A stretch of DNA of 64,000 nt from Macrosoma leucophasiata (GCA_036365455.1 JAWQUS010000025.1:23782001-23846000), one strand, 5' to 3'; counted from the stretch's first letter, positions 42,175-51,711 are shown. Notes: generated by a model not told the origin, from the letters alone. Translations and numbers: made by a program.

Positions 42175-42293
42175 GACGGTAAAGCTACGGCGTAGCACAC
42201 TACTACGTAGCACGCTACATCGTAGAAACGTAGCATCTCTGCTACGTCGTAGAAACGTAGCATCACTGCTACGTCGTAGAAACGTAACGCCAC
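42175..42293. repeat. 27-bp minisatellite with CTACG/CGTAG words
   Basis: Units GCTACRTCGTAGAAACGTAG then CATCWCT at 42214-42240 and 42241-42267, plus a partial third unit at 42268-42293. The 27-base period keeps a minus-strand frame repeating LRFYDVA.., probably a coincidence of the period. Confidence 0.85.
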
Positions 42294-42539
42294 AATGGCG
42301 CCATAATATTTTCCTAGCTTGCATAATAAATTAGTAATACTCACACGTACAAGATTACGTCAGGTGCAAAAAATACTCAGATATTCCAGTTCGCTCACGG
42401 ATTCTATTTACATATGAAATGTGATTTCGACTTAGTATTCCAATTATAATCTGAAAACAGTTTAAGTACTTTGATTTTATTTTTATTCGTTTTGATGTTG
42501 TGTAGTAGCAAATAAGCACATAGTTCACATTGATAGTTA
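42294..42539. other. No recognised feature
   Basis: AT-rich spacer; a short family A echo (GCAAATAAGCACATAGTTCA) occurs at 42509-42535. Confidence 0.4.
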
Positions 42540-42728
42540 ATTATTTTTTATGTAATGAAAGTGGCAAACAAGCATGCAGTTCGCATTGATGTTAAGTGAT
42601 GACTGCAGCGCAGCGTTGCAGCGCATCTGCACTTTGACCTTGGTCTTTGTGTGGGTGTCTGTCTCTAGGCTGTAGTCATCACTTAACATTAATGTAAACT
42701 GCATGCTTGTATGCCACTTTCATTAAAA
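42540..42728. repeat. Two family A 3' fragments in inverted arrangement
   Basis: 42540-42608 is minus-sense (TTATGTAATGAAAGTGGCAA to ATGACTGCAGC). It abuts 42615-42728, plus-sense (CAGCGCATCTGCACTTTGAC to CATGCTTGTATGCCACTTTC). The two arms could fold into a foldback of roughly 65 bp. Confidence 0.75.
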
Positions 42729-42787
42729 AACGCAGATACGCGTAATGAATGATGCATTCTTTCTCCTGATAGCTAATTTTCAATTCA

Positions 42788-42921
42788 TTGGTTGTAGAGC
42801 TCCAGTGACGGAGCTCGCAGCACTATCGTGTTGAACACTACCATTTAGCGGCACGTATATTAGGTAATGCGGTGGCGCCTACGCCCGCGAGCTCCGTCAC
42901 TGGAGCTCTACCATCAGTGAA
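42788..42921. repeat. Two family A 5' ends in inverted arrangement
   Basis: A plus-sense stub TGTAGAGCTCCAGTGACGGA then GCTCGC (42792-42818) is followed by AGCACTATCGTG and a minus-sense 5' half up to GCGAGCTCCGTCACTGGAGC and CATCAGTGAAA. The arms are nearly perfect inverted repeats. Confidence 0.75.
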
Positions 42922-43135
42922 AGCTTATTCTCTTACCGAAATATTAGCCAGCCCTCTGGTCACGGGAAGTGTCGACCAATCCCTTTGCAATGTCTCCAAA
43001 TAGGAGACGAGCACTACTAGGACTTAGCGTTTCGACACCAAATGGCACAAATAGGTAATCATCTGAAAGACTACTTACGTACTTTGTTTACGTAAATAAA
43101 TAAATAATATTGTGATAAAAAAAATATATCGGTTT
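42922..43135. other. No recognised feature
   Basis: No gene or repeat recognised. Confidence 0.4.
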
Positions 43136-43235
43136 TTATTCACATCACAAGAGAGAATCGATAAACAATTCTAACGAATTCTGAGCACCTCGATAACTGA
43201 TTTCCTCACTCGAATCGTATCGCGTATTTCGACAA
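43136..43235 (+). repeat. Dispersed repeat D, copy 1
   Basis: GAGAGAATCGATAAACAATT, AATTCTGAGCACCTCGATAA and CTGATTTCCTCACTCGAATC. Copies also at 44072, 47860 and 50920. Confidence 0.65.
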
Positions 43236-43264
43236 TCAATCTTTGTAATCTTTATTTATTATAT

Positions 43265-43612
43265 AACTAGCGGCCCGCCTCGGCTTCGCCCGCACTTGAT
43301 TGATATGATTATAAATATAGCTTCAAGCCTTCCTCGATATCTTCTATAGTTTAGGCAGCGTACGCAAAATGAGTAACTTTTCTAATTGATTTTTTACACC
43401 TTGTGTCTGAAAAACCCAAATATCGTACGGAACCCTATTTTTTCGAAAATAAAATAAAACCTATGTTATTCGTGGACAATGTAGCTTTCGAATAGTGAAA
43501 GAATTTTTAAAATCGGTCCAGTAGTTATTGAGCCTATTCAATACAAACAAACTAACAAACAAACAAAAAAATATTACCTCTTTATAATATTAGTTTAGAT
43601 TTAGATTCATAA
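43265..43612 (-). mobile_element. Helitron-like repeat, unduplicated copy
   Basis: Reverse of the 7.8 kb element: starts ACTAGCGGCCCGCCTCGGCT and ends TATTACCTCTTTATAATATT then AGTTTAGAT. Contains the ACGGAACCCTATTTTTTCG block once only. Defines the ~350-bp unduplicated length. Confidence 0.65.
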
Positions 43613-43824
43613 AAAAATAAATAACCGGGGTTGTGAACTTTGCCCTGACATTGCAATTGTACATTGAATTGATATCAAATAGTTTCTGAGGCTTTAACAG
43701 GTTTCAAAATAAGCATAAAATGCTAACAATAATAAAGATCTAACAAAGAAAAAACAACGAAGAACTGTAACGGCTTTGCTTACAATTTCAATAACGGCTT
43801 GAAAAAATACGAGTTCGTTACATT

Positions 43825-44058
43825 TTTTTTTTTTTTATGTAATTGAAGTGGCAAACAAGCATGCAGTTCACATTCATGTTAAGTGATGACTGCAGCCTAT
43901 AGACACCCACACAAAGACCAAGGTCAAAATGCAGATGCGTTACCACTCCTGAGGCCTAAGGCCTTATGCCTCTGTGCCGGAAATTACAGGGCCGTACATT
44001 ACCACCTTACCGGAACACGATAGTGTTGAACACTACCATTTAGCGGCAAGTATATTAC
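43825..44058 (-). repeat. Family A, 5' end missing
   Basis: A T-run, TTATGTAATTGAAGTGGCAA, then all blocks to TTAGCGGCAAGTATATTACC. It stops there and passes directly into repeat D sequence, without the GGAGCTC end. Confidence 0.82.
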
Positions 44059-44071
44059 CTTAAGTTATCGC

Positions 44072-44165
44072 ATTCTATTCACATCACAGGAGAGAATCGA
44101 TAAACATTTGTATTGAATTCTGAGCACATCCCTAACTGATTTCCTCACTCGAATCGTATCGAGTT
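44072..44165 (+). repeat. Dispersed repeat D, copy 2
   Basis: CACAGGAGAGAATCGATAAA to TTTCCTCACTCGAATCGTAT. It begins similarly to copy 1 (TATTCACATCACA). Confidence 0.65.
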
Positions 44166-44237
44166 TCAGTCTTTGCAATAAATCAAAAGCTGTAACTAAA
44201 AATCTATGCAATTGTGAACCCGTGCCGGTTTGTCTAT

Positions 44238-44354
44238 CTATACTTAATATTATAAATCTTAAGAGTTTGTTTGCTTGAACGCGTTAATCTCGCTAAGATG
44301 AATAGGAGAGTGTAGGTCACATTGCAACCGTACGAAGCCGGGGCGGGCCGCTAG
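44238..44354 (+). repeat. Helitron-like repeat, deleted short copy
   Basis: TAATATTATAAATCTTAAGA start and CGAAGCCGGGGCGGGCCGCT then AG end, as at 8388, with most of the body absent. Confidence 0.6.
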
Positions 44355-44465
44355 AATGTAATATGTTGCAACATTCACACTTGTGTATTCTTTAAGAAGT
44401 CGACATTTAATATATAATAGTTGCATTCGTAGATGTCCTATTTAATAGGGTCCGAAGCCACATCC

Positions 44466-44765
44466 CGGACACTTTTACTGGTGGTAGAGCTCCAGTGACG
44501 GAGCTCGCGGGCGTAGGCACCACCGCATTACCTAATTTACTTGCCGCTAAATGGTAGTGTTCAGCACTATCGTGTTCCGGTCAGGTGGTAATGTACGTCC
44601 CTGTAATTTCCGGCACAGAGGCATAACACCTTAGGCCTCAGGGGTGGTAACGCATCTGCATTTGGCCTTGGTCTTCATGTGGGTGTCTATAGGCTGCAGT
44701 CATCACTTAACATCAATGTGAACTGAATGCTTGTTTGCCAATTCCATTACATAAAAACAAAAAAA
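44466..44765 (+). repeat. Family A retroposon, full length
   Basis: ACTGGTGGTAGAGCTCCAGT to TTTGCCAATTCCATTACATA and an A-rich tail. A good reference copy for the plus sense. Confidence 0.88.
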
Positions 44766-45299
44766 TAAAAAAAATAAAAACACTCGGGTGAAATTACGTA
44801 CAAACGCTTTTTCTGGTTACTTAACTACATAGACATCAATCCGTACACGCGCACACAGAAATTATTACCTAAACCAATCGTGAAATAAGTCGTCGCACTG
44901 ACTACGTAACGAAGTCAACTAAAAATTGACCGTTCGCTCGCTCGCTCGCAACCTCACCGTTAAAGTTCATTCAACTGCCTCTCGAAAGGGGGTGAGGGGT
45001 GAGGCGGGAAAATTAGGCGGGACGTCGAAGTGTCCATTCTATACGTAGTATTATTACATATTCTCTGCCGAAGCTGTTGGCAATTTATATCGCGAATTTC
45101 CAAATTTAAGCGTCACCGATCTTTGTAATGAATCAAAAGATATTGTGTTGTAATTGTACATAAATCCTGTAAAAGGTGTTATTAATAAAACGCAAACAAG
45201 TATGAATCTGTTTGAAAATTTGTCTGTGCATTAAATTGAAATTTAATTACACGCCTGTTTCCCTAGACTGGGTAAAAGTAATCTAATCAGAAACATAAT
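44766..45299. other. Spacer with repeat R (44963-45056)
   Basis: GGGACGTCGAAGTGTCCATT then CTATACGTAGTATTATTACA occurs in reverse at 61118-61160. The rest is unassigned, with a CGCTCGCTCGCTCGC run at 44934. Confidence 0.5.
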
Positions 45300-45590
45300 T
45301 TTTTTTTTTTTAATTAAAAAAAGTGGCAAACAAGCATATAGTTCACATTCATGTTAAGTGAAGACTGCAGCCTATAGACACCCACACAATGACCAGAGGT
45401 CAAAATGCAGATGCGCTGCCACTCCTGAGGCATTAGGTGTTATGCCTCTGTGCCGGAAATTACAGGGCCGTACATTACCACCTGACCGGAACACGATAGT
45501 GCTGAACACTACCATTTATTTAAGTATATTAGGTAACGCGGTGGTGCCTACGCCCGCGAGCTCCGTCACTGGAGCTCTACCACCAGTAAA
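45300..45590 (-). repeat. Family A retroposon, near full length
   Basis: T-run, AGTGGCAAACAAGCATATAG to CTACCACCAGTAAAAATAG. TAGCGGC near 45516 is replaced by TATTTAA. Confidence 0.86.
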
Positions 45591-45654
45591 AATAGGAACC
45601 AAGGGCAATATTAAGAATTGACGTTGTTATAGACTTTGCCTGTCTTGTTATTTG

Positions 45655-45850
45655 TATGCTCTTAGGGCAGTCAGAATCAGAATCAGAAACTCATTTATTC
45701 ATTTAGGGTGACAGGCACACCTCTTATGACACGTCAAAAACAAACAAAATAAATTTAAGCGAATAACAATTGATATACATGTCAAACAAGATAAAAAATG
45801 TATGTAAAGTCAAGAATATCACTAAGATAAAACTAAATGTAATAAACTGT
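45655..45850 (-). repeat. LINE 3' end with TTCTGA tail
   Basis: Reverse strand: GAGGTGTGCCTGTCACCCTA, AATGAATAAATGAGTTTCTG then ATTCTGATTCTGAC. Non-coding 3' UTR only. Confidence 0.6.
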
Positions 45851-45859
45851 AGCTTCCAC

Positions 45860-46060
45860 TACATTAAGGCGCCATTCGTCTAGTACGGTAGATGGCGTGC
45901 AGTCAAATTACATCGCACATACGAAGATTTCTCAAGAGTTGGCATATATACAACTTCCCAACGTCAACCGTTGGGCCGCGGCCCGCCAGGCGCTACCACC
46001 TCGCCTGGTCTGAGGATCCTCCCTTTTCGTCGGAGGAACACTTCCACCCGTTCCTCCACA
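45860..46060 (+). repeat. Dispersed repeat Q, copy 1
   Basis: CATTAAGGCGCCATTCGTCT, ACTTCCCAACGTCAACCGTT, GGGCCGCGGCCCGCCAGGCG, TTTTCGTCGGAGGAACACTT. The reverse complement recurs at 61465-61715. The central GGGCCGCGGCCC is palindromic. No coding call; the 64-codon frames on both strands follow the repeat. Confidence 0.7.
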
Positions 46061-46094
46061 AAACTAATGTAAAAGTATATCAGTAGAATGTCTC

Positions 46095-46230
46095 TTTTCC
46101 CCTTTACAAACTGATAACAAAGAGTAAAAAGAAAAGAAAAAGAGTCATTCTTTGTCATTCACCGGCAAAGTTCCAAAGGCCAATATGATCTGAGAAAAAC
46201 TTGCCGGAAAAAACTCGGTCGGCTCTTTTA
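46095..46230 (+). repeat. Dispersed repeat T, copy 1
   Basis: CAAACTGATAACAAAGAGT and GAGAAAAACTTGCCGGAAAA then AACTCGGTCGGCTC; the weaker match is at 63310-63470. Confidence 0.5.
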
Positions 46231-46569
46231 AAAATATCTCTTATTCATATTTTTACAAATTTCCATAATTTAAACAAGCTTAAAATTAACAATATAATAT
46301 CAACATTACACTTTGATTATTACATTTAACACATTTGTGGAGCTAGATCAGCATTTAGCCAAACATTTCTATCCTCCAGTCGTGGTGAGAGTTGTTGGCG
46401 ATGCGTATCACTAGTTCACTACATATCTCCATTTTACACACATCGATGCTTGAAGAGCGCTCTCTTTGACGGACGCGATAGTAAGGACTTTGATCGTCTC
46501 ATTCCGGTGTAGTGCCAATCTCTAACGAGATTTGACTTCATCTATTTTACTCTGCTTAACCAGCGCATG

Positions 46570-46712
46570 GCCCGCAGCTGGTGAAGATTGGAAGCGATCT
46601 ACTCGGTAAAGCGACACGGGCGCAGTCGGATGTGTGATGGGTGACCGCTAGTGGCAAATGAAAATGTGCGTTTCCGTGCTTTGGAGGGCATGTTAAGCCA
46701 TCGGTTCCGGTT
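46570..46712 (+). repeat. 5S-like SINE, 5' half
   Basis: CATGGCCCGCAGCTGGTGAA, GATCTACTCGGTAAAGCGAC and the C-box-like GATGGGTGACCGC at 46636-46648. It is cut at TTCCGGTTGCT, where the 188-bp tandem unit begins. Confidence 0.75.
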
Positions 46713-46717
46713 GCTAG

Positions 46718-47093
46718 TTTGATGTTGAGTGATGACTGTAGCCTTTAGACATCTTCACAAAAACCACAGGTCAAAATGCAGATGCGTTGCTCCCCTTGAG
46801 ACTTTAGTTACTATGCCTCCGTAATTGTTAACATGATGGGAAACAACTGATACAACTGATCATGATGGAAAAAATCGCAGATAAAATACGAGTTTGTCGA
46901 AGAAATTTGATGTTGAGTGATGACTGTAGCCTTTAGACATCTTCACAAAAACCACAGGTCAAAATGCAGATGCGTTGCTCCCCTTGAGACTTTAGTTACT
47001 ATGCCTCCGTAATTGTTAACATGATGGGAAACAACTGATACAACTGATCATGATGGAAAAAATGGCAGATGAAATACGAGTTGGTCGAAGAAA
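46718..47093 (+). repeat. 188-bp tandem duplication
   Basis: Units at 46718-46905 and 46906-47093 differ at only a few positions near the end (ATCGCAGATAAAATACGAGT against ATGGCAGATGAAATACGAGT). Each unit contains a minus-sense family A fragment plus the start of a LINE C-terminal frame. Confidence 0.88.
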
Positions 47094-47208
47094 GAAATCT
47101 TGGTTACGTAACACACAAGAGTGGACAGGAATAGCAAGTGCAGCCGAGTTGTTTCGTCTCGCCAGAAACCGAGAACAATATGCCATATTGACCGCCAAAC
47201 TTCGCTAG
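47050..47208 (+). pseudogene. LINE C-terminal fragment (52 codons)
   Basis: MEKMADEIRVGRRKKSWLRN then TQEWTGIASAAELFRLARNR and EQYAILTAKLR followed by TAG. The Arg-Lys-rich and Trp-rich ending is typical of the C-terminus of insect non-LTR retrotransposon proteins. It is only the end; the 5' side joins family A sequence. Confidence 0.65.
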
Positions 47209-47236
47209 TTAGAGTGGCACCCCAAGAAGAAGAAGT

Positions 47237-47350
47237 GATAGTTAACCGGAACAGGATAGTGCTGAACACTACCATTTGCCGGCAGATAGATTAGGTAATG
47301 CGGTGATGCCTACGCCCTCGCTCCTACACTAGAATTCTACCACCAGTGAA
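47237..47350 (-). repeat. Family A 5' half
   Basis: CCGGAACAGGATAGTGCTGA to TTCTACCACCAGTGAATTA. Together with the part inside the tandem unit it may be one older copy split by the LINE fragment. Confidence 0.6.
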
Positions 47351-47392
47351 TTATTTTACTAGTACTTTTACCGCCATTACAATGGTGATCTG

Positions 47393-47730
47393 GTGCCATC
47401 ATCTCCATTCTTTAATCGTACCACCCGCCGAAGAGAAACGTTCCACCCGCACAGATTGGTCACTTGTCAGTACTCAGCAGCCCGATTCGCGAGTTCATTC
47501 CTGCCCAGATCGTGCAAATTGTGGAACGAATTTCTATCTGAGGTTTCCCCCGGGTCCAACAATATGGGGTTCTTCAAAACAGGCGTCAAAAGAGTCCTTC
47601 AGAGCTGGCAGCGCGTTGGCAACTCCCCTGATGTTGCAAATGTTCATAGGCGACGGGTAACCAGTGTCCATAAAGTGGCCCATCTGCTTGTCTGTCAATC
47701 CTTTGACATCAAAGAAAATTAAAAAAAAAA
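47393..47730 (+). pseudogene. LINE C-terminal fragment and 3' tail (putative partner of family A)
   Basis: Open frame encoding TTRRRETFHPHRLVTCQYS, ARFASSFLPRSCKLWNEFLS and FFKTGVKRVLQSWQRVGNSP, ending VANVHRRR. The carboxy end resembles R1/CR1-type LINE ORF2 proteins of Lepidoptera. The 3' sequence AGTGGCCCATCTGCTTGTCT then GTCAATCCTTTGACATC and an A-rich run resembles the family A tail. The endonuclease and RT core are absent. Confidence 0.7.
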
Positions 47731-47859
47731 CTTATTCTATTTTTAAAATATTGTAAGTCTCCATTCATACTATTTAATATCGAAGCTCACACTATACTAC
47801 ATCCATACACCAAGTTTACACATTCAATATGCATAGAAGCAAAGAGGAATCCATAAACA

Positions 47860-47945
47860 ATAGTGTTGAATTCTGAGCACATCCTAAACTGATTTCCTCA
47901 CTTGTATCAGCATTATACGCATGGCTGGGTGACGTTCAGAGCTGA
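47860..47945 (+). repeat. Dispersed repeat D, copy 3
   Basis: GAATTCTGAGCACATCCTAA and ACTGATTTCCTCACTTGTAT; closest to copy 4 at 50.9 kb. Confidence 0.65.
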
Positions 47946-47999
47946 GCGTCTTTGTCTTTGTCGTGAATCTAAACAATACATTTTTTTTTTCATTTTTTT

Positions 48000-48207
48000 T
48001 TTTAATGAAATGAACGTCACATACAAGCATGCAGTTCACATTGATGTTAAGTGATGACTGCAGCCTATAAACACCCACACAAAGACCAGAGGTTAAAATC
48101 CAGATGCGTTACCACTTCTGAGGCCTAAGGTATTGTGCCTCTGTGCCGGAAATTACAGGGCCGTACATTACCACCTGACCAGAACACGATAGTGCTGAAC
48201 ACTTCCT
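48000..48207 (-). repeat. Family A, interrupted at GCTGAACACT
   Basis: T-run and TACAAGCATGCAGTTCACAT through CCAGAACACGATAGTGCTGA, then ACACT. At 48208 it changes abruptly into LINE coding sequence. Confidence 0.8.
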
Positions 48208-49451
48208 CTTCAATGCGAAGCGGACTAAGAAATTTAGAGAAAACATTAAGCCAAAACTTTCATATGTACAGTACCATGATGATCCAAATATATTATACAG
48301 TAACTTTTTTGACATTATTGCAAAAGAGTACAATCTAATCTTTACTAAAAAGACCAAAAATGTAAGAAGTCATAAGTCATTTAATGAATGGGCGACTGTT
48401 GGAATACATAAGAGTAGGCAGAGATTGTATGAACTTTATGGTGAAAGATCATATAATCATAGTAATTATTTTAAACATTATGTTAAAATGTATTCAAAGA
48501 TATTTTAAAAAAGTGTGTGCCATAGCTAAGTCACTACATATTAAAAATAGAATTAAAAATTCAGCTAATAAAATTAAAGCGACATGGAATGTCATTAATA
48601 GCGAAACTGGAAAATGTACTGAGCGCAACTCTGATTTTAATTTAATTATTGACAACGCACTTATTTCAACTGACAAAGAAGTTGCCTCAGCATTCGAAAC
48701 TTTCTTTGCCAATATTGCAGTTTCTACCACCAAAGACCTTATTTCTTCTCCTACCGTCGCTGAATCGTTATTACTACATAGTGTAAAAGAAAGTAAATTT
48801 AAGTTTAATTTTAAGTTAGTGAGCACTGCAGATGTTATGCATGCTTTTAAATGTATTAAAATTAAGAATACTAGTGATTTATGGGGCATATCTGTAAAAA
48901 TTGTACACTCAGTAATAGACATAATCGCACCATATTTAGCGACTATGTTTAACAACAGTATTGTAAGTGGTGTGTTTCCTGATTTAATGAAAAATAGTAA
49001 AGTTATTCCATTATTCAAATCCGGTAGTACAAGTGACCCCACAAATTTTAGACCCATTTCTGTGCTACCCACTTTAAGTAAAATTTTTGAAAGGCTCATT
49101 TTAAATCAATTACTTTCACACTTCAATCGTTATAAACTTTTACATGTAAAACAATTTGGATTTACCAAGGGTCGTTCAACTACTGATGCAGGTGTTGAAC
49201 TTGTCAAATACATTTTTGAAGCTTGGGAAGAATCACAGGATGCTTTAGGGGTATTCTGTGACTTATCCAAAGCATTTGATTGCGTCCAGCATGAAACATT
49301 GGTCAGAAAATTATACCACTACGGAATTCAAGATACCGCTCTCGAACTTATGACTTCATATTTAAGCTCGAGAACCATGTATGTTGATATAAATGGAACG
49401 AGATCTCCTGGCACTTTGATGGATATGGGGGTCCCGCAAGGCTCAATTCTG
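48208..49451 (+). pseudogene. LINE RT fragment, N-terminal half of the RT domain
   Basis: The frame runs from FNAKRTKKFRENIKPKLSYV (48208) to about 48510, then continues after one frameshift as 48506-49451: IKNRIKNSANKIKATWNVIN, KVIPLFKSGSTSDPTNFRPI, SVLPTLSKIFERLILNQLL, motif A GVFCDLSKAFDCVQHE (Asp present) and motif B MGVPQGSILA. It is cut there, before motif C. CR1/Jockey-like. It contains no 5' endonuclease and no FADD/YADD, so it is inactive. Confidence 0.85.
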
Positions 49452-49540
49452 GCTTTGTGTAGGTGTCTATTGGCTGCAGTCATCACTTAACATCAATGTG
49501 AACTGCATGCTTGTTTGCCACTTCCATAACATAAAAAATA
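49452..49540 (+). repeat. Family A 3' end fused to the RT fragment
   Basis: CTTTGTGTAGGTGTCTATTG, GCTGCAGTCATCACTTAACA and GCTTGTTTGCCACTTCCATA then ACATAAAAAATAA. It begins without any family A 5' part. Confidence 0.8.
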
Positions 49541-49750
49541 ACTAAAATATTGACGAACAACAAAAGGTAAGCCTGCTTTTCTTCACCTAGATCAAAAAAA
49601 GCGTGTGTCAGCTCCGACGCACGTCAGGAGTTAGCTCGGCGTGCGTAAAGAGATCGCTAGTGTGTGGGCGAGTAAAAAACTTTGGCTTAGTCGCAGCGCT
49701 CGCGGAATCGCGCATAACGCCTCAACTTTCGCGTTACACTTGATTTTACT
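49541..49750. other. No recognised feature
   Basis: Moderately GC-rich spacer with GTGTGTCAGCTCCGACGCAC-type words; no assignment. Confidence 0.4.
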
Positions 49751-49960
49751 TACCCAGTTGGTCCAGCAGTGTGAGACGACCGCTTGATTGGAAGGGTCGC
49801 GGGTTCGATCCCTGCACCGGGATAAATATTTGTATGGCCTACAGATATTTGTTTCGGGTCTGGGTGTTTGTGTATGGTTTGTATGTGTACAACGGCACCC
49901 ACGACACAGGTTCATACCTAATGTGGGGCTGTGAGTGTAAGCGTATTTTATTTATTTATT
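49751..49960 (+). repeat. SINE C, full length
   Basis: ACCCAGTTGGTCCAGCAGTG head, GCGGGTTCGATCCCTGCACC B box, GTGTGGTAT-type middle and a TTTATTTATTTATTTACTTC tail. Head mutations (CCCAGT) weaken the acceptor pairing. Confidence 0.86.
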
Positions 49961-49964
49961 TATT

Positions 49965-50523
49965 TACTTCTCACAAAATTTCCGCAGTGGGCCTCATAAC
50001 TCAGCATATAGATCAAAAAATATCAGCAGCAAATTTTTATGGAGAACGCATCACAGCTTTTTTACTGCCGAGATTAATAAACAAACTGCCCCCCGACCTT
50101 AAAAATAAACTAAACCAGAAAAATTTTAAAAACGTAATTAAACAAGACTACTTTTCTACACTATAAATTCAGAAAAATTATGAGAAAAAAAAATAAGTGC
50201 CGTAAAATTGGAACAGCCTGTAGGTGCAAGTCCGATAACTTGTTTCTTTTGTCTGCTCGGCACCGAGTCGCCGATTGCTTACCTACTGTGTTGTTTACGC
50301 ATTATATTAATTATTTCAAATGATTGATCCCGCGTGTGATTCACATTTTGTTAAACAAACATGTTCTGCTTATTCTTGTATAACGTATCTATTACTAATA
50401 ATAAGTTTAATGAGGAATTGCAACTTCCGTACAAACCATCTCTGGTTTCTGGGAGTGAAGCTGATCGGCAAATATGTATTTTACTGTGTATTCATAAATA
50501 AATAAATAAATAAAATAAATAAA
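49965..50523 (+). pseudogene. LINE C-terminus and 3' UTR
   Basis: The frame ending at 50164-50166 encodes RITAFLLPRLINKLPPDLKN then KLNQKNFKNVIKQDYFSTL, the typical FNxLP-type C-terminus of CR1/Jockey LINEs. The 3' UTR follows to an AATAAATAAATAAATAAAAT tail at 50491-50523. It may be the missing end of the RT family at 48.2 kb, but nothing joins them. Confidence 0.7.
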
Positions 50524-50545
50524 TGACTCAGTTCATTTGTTTAGG

Positions 50546-50850
50546 CACGTAACTTCACGCCTGTAATCCCCGAAGGGGAAGGCAGAGGTAAATTTATGCT
50601 TGCATACATGCAAGCACCCACGATTCGCCGGTTACGTTTTGGCCCATATAACAGATGGCTAGCCTGTTGCTATCTCCGGGCACATTACCAAACTCCAAGT
50701 TACTGGGAAACTTCCAGAAAATGGAAAATTGCCAATAGAATCAGATAGAAAGGATTTTAAACCGTTCTCTCTGATAACCCTCGACTCGGGAATCGAACCC
50801 AGGACCTCCAGCGTAGTAGTAGTGGTCTGCTACCACTAGGCTACTTAGGT
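50546..50850 (-). repeat. SINE B, full length
   Basis: CACGTAACTTCACGCCTGTA start in reverse, CCCCGAAGGGG hairpin, and a tRNA-like head ending GCTACCACTAGGCTACTTAG. Confidence 0.86.
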
Positions 50851-50919
50851 TGTATAGGAGTACACTCCAAAAAGTAAAAAGCTTTTTAATTCTGCCTAGT
50901 TAGCTTAGTGTAAGAAACA

Positions 50920-51012
50920 AAGAAGAATCAATAAACAATGTTTGGTGAATTCTAAGCACATCCTAAACTGATTTCCTCACTTGTATCGGCATTTACGCAT
51001 GGCCGCCGGTTG
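50920..51012 (+). repeat. Dispersed repeat D, copy 4
   Basis: AATCAATAAACAATGTTTGG, AATTCTAAGCACATCCTAAA and CTGATTTCCTCACTTGTATC then GGCATTTACGCATGG. Confidence 0.65.
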
Positions 51013-51711
51013 CCGTGTTTCAGTGCGGAGAGCGTCTTTGTCTGTTTCGTAAATCAAATCAATGTACGAAATTTATACGTGCATAATATAAACAAATAAA
51101 TATTTGTATTTATACTGAATATAACTGACTAACACTGATATATATATATATATAAATAAATATATTTGCAGTCATGTTTAATAGGTGGGTACTTATCTAT
51201 CCTTTTACCTAGTGTGAAAAGATATTAATGAAATAAAATAAATAGGTATGTATGTTGATTTATTTGTCAAGCAAGTTAAATATTATTATAATTTAATTTG
51301 TTTTGTATAATTTTAATTCAAATAGAAAAATGAGATGAATTACTTAAGAATTTTTTAAGATAATTTGTCAATATGAATAATGTGTTGTATATTAATAATA
51401 GACATCATTGTGTGTGGTAAATAAAGGCTAATTTCATTAATATAAAACACTGAAAGAGAAAAAGGTTTTGTTCTCTCTTTCTGTTGGTTTTTTAGTAAAT
51501 GTTTCTGTTAGTTCAAGTTCTTTTTTAAAAACTAACGCCTTCAGCTTTTCGTGCATCAGCTGATCTTATAAAGTGTCTCATTTCTGTTTTATTAAAGCAT
51601 TCACTAATTGTATGATGAATTATCTTCATGTACAATATGAATAATGTATTTCTATTGTTCCGTAGCCGCCGGCGGTTTAACGGTCCTTTAAGAATTCTAC
51701 CTCTTCTTACT
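51013..51711. other. Unannotated AT-rich spacer
   Basis: Contains a TATATATATATATATAAATA run (51130-51160) and a short GAAAGAGA/TCTCTTTC inverted repeat at 51453-51482. No gene. Confidence 0.4.

Noticed and set aside
42114..42344. Protein with LRFYDVA repeats
   Set aside because: The frame is the product of a 27-bp minisatellite (multiple of three) in non-coding DNA.
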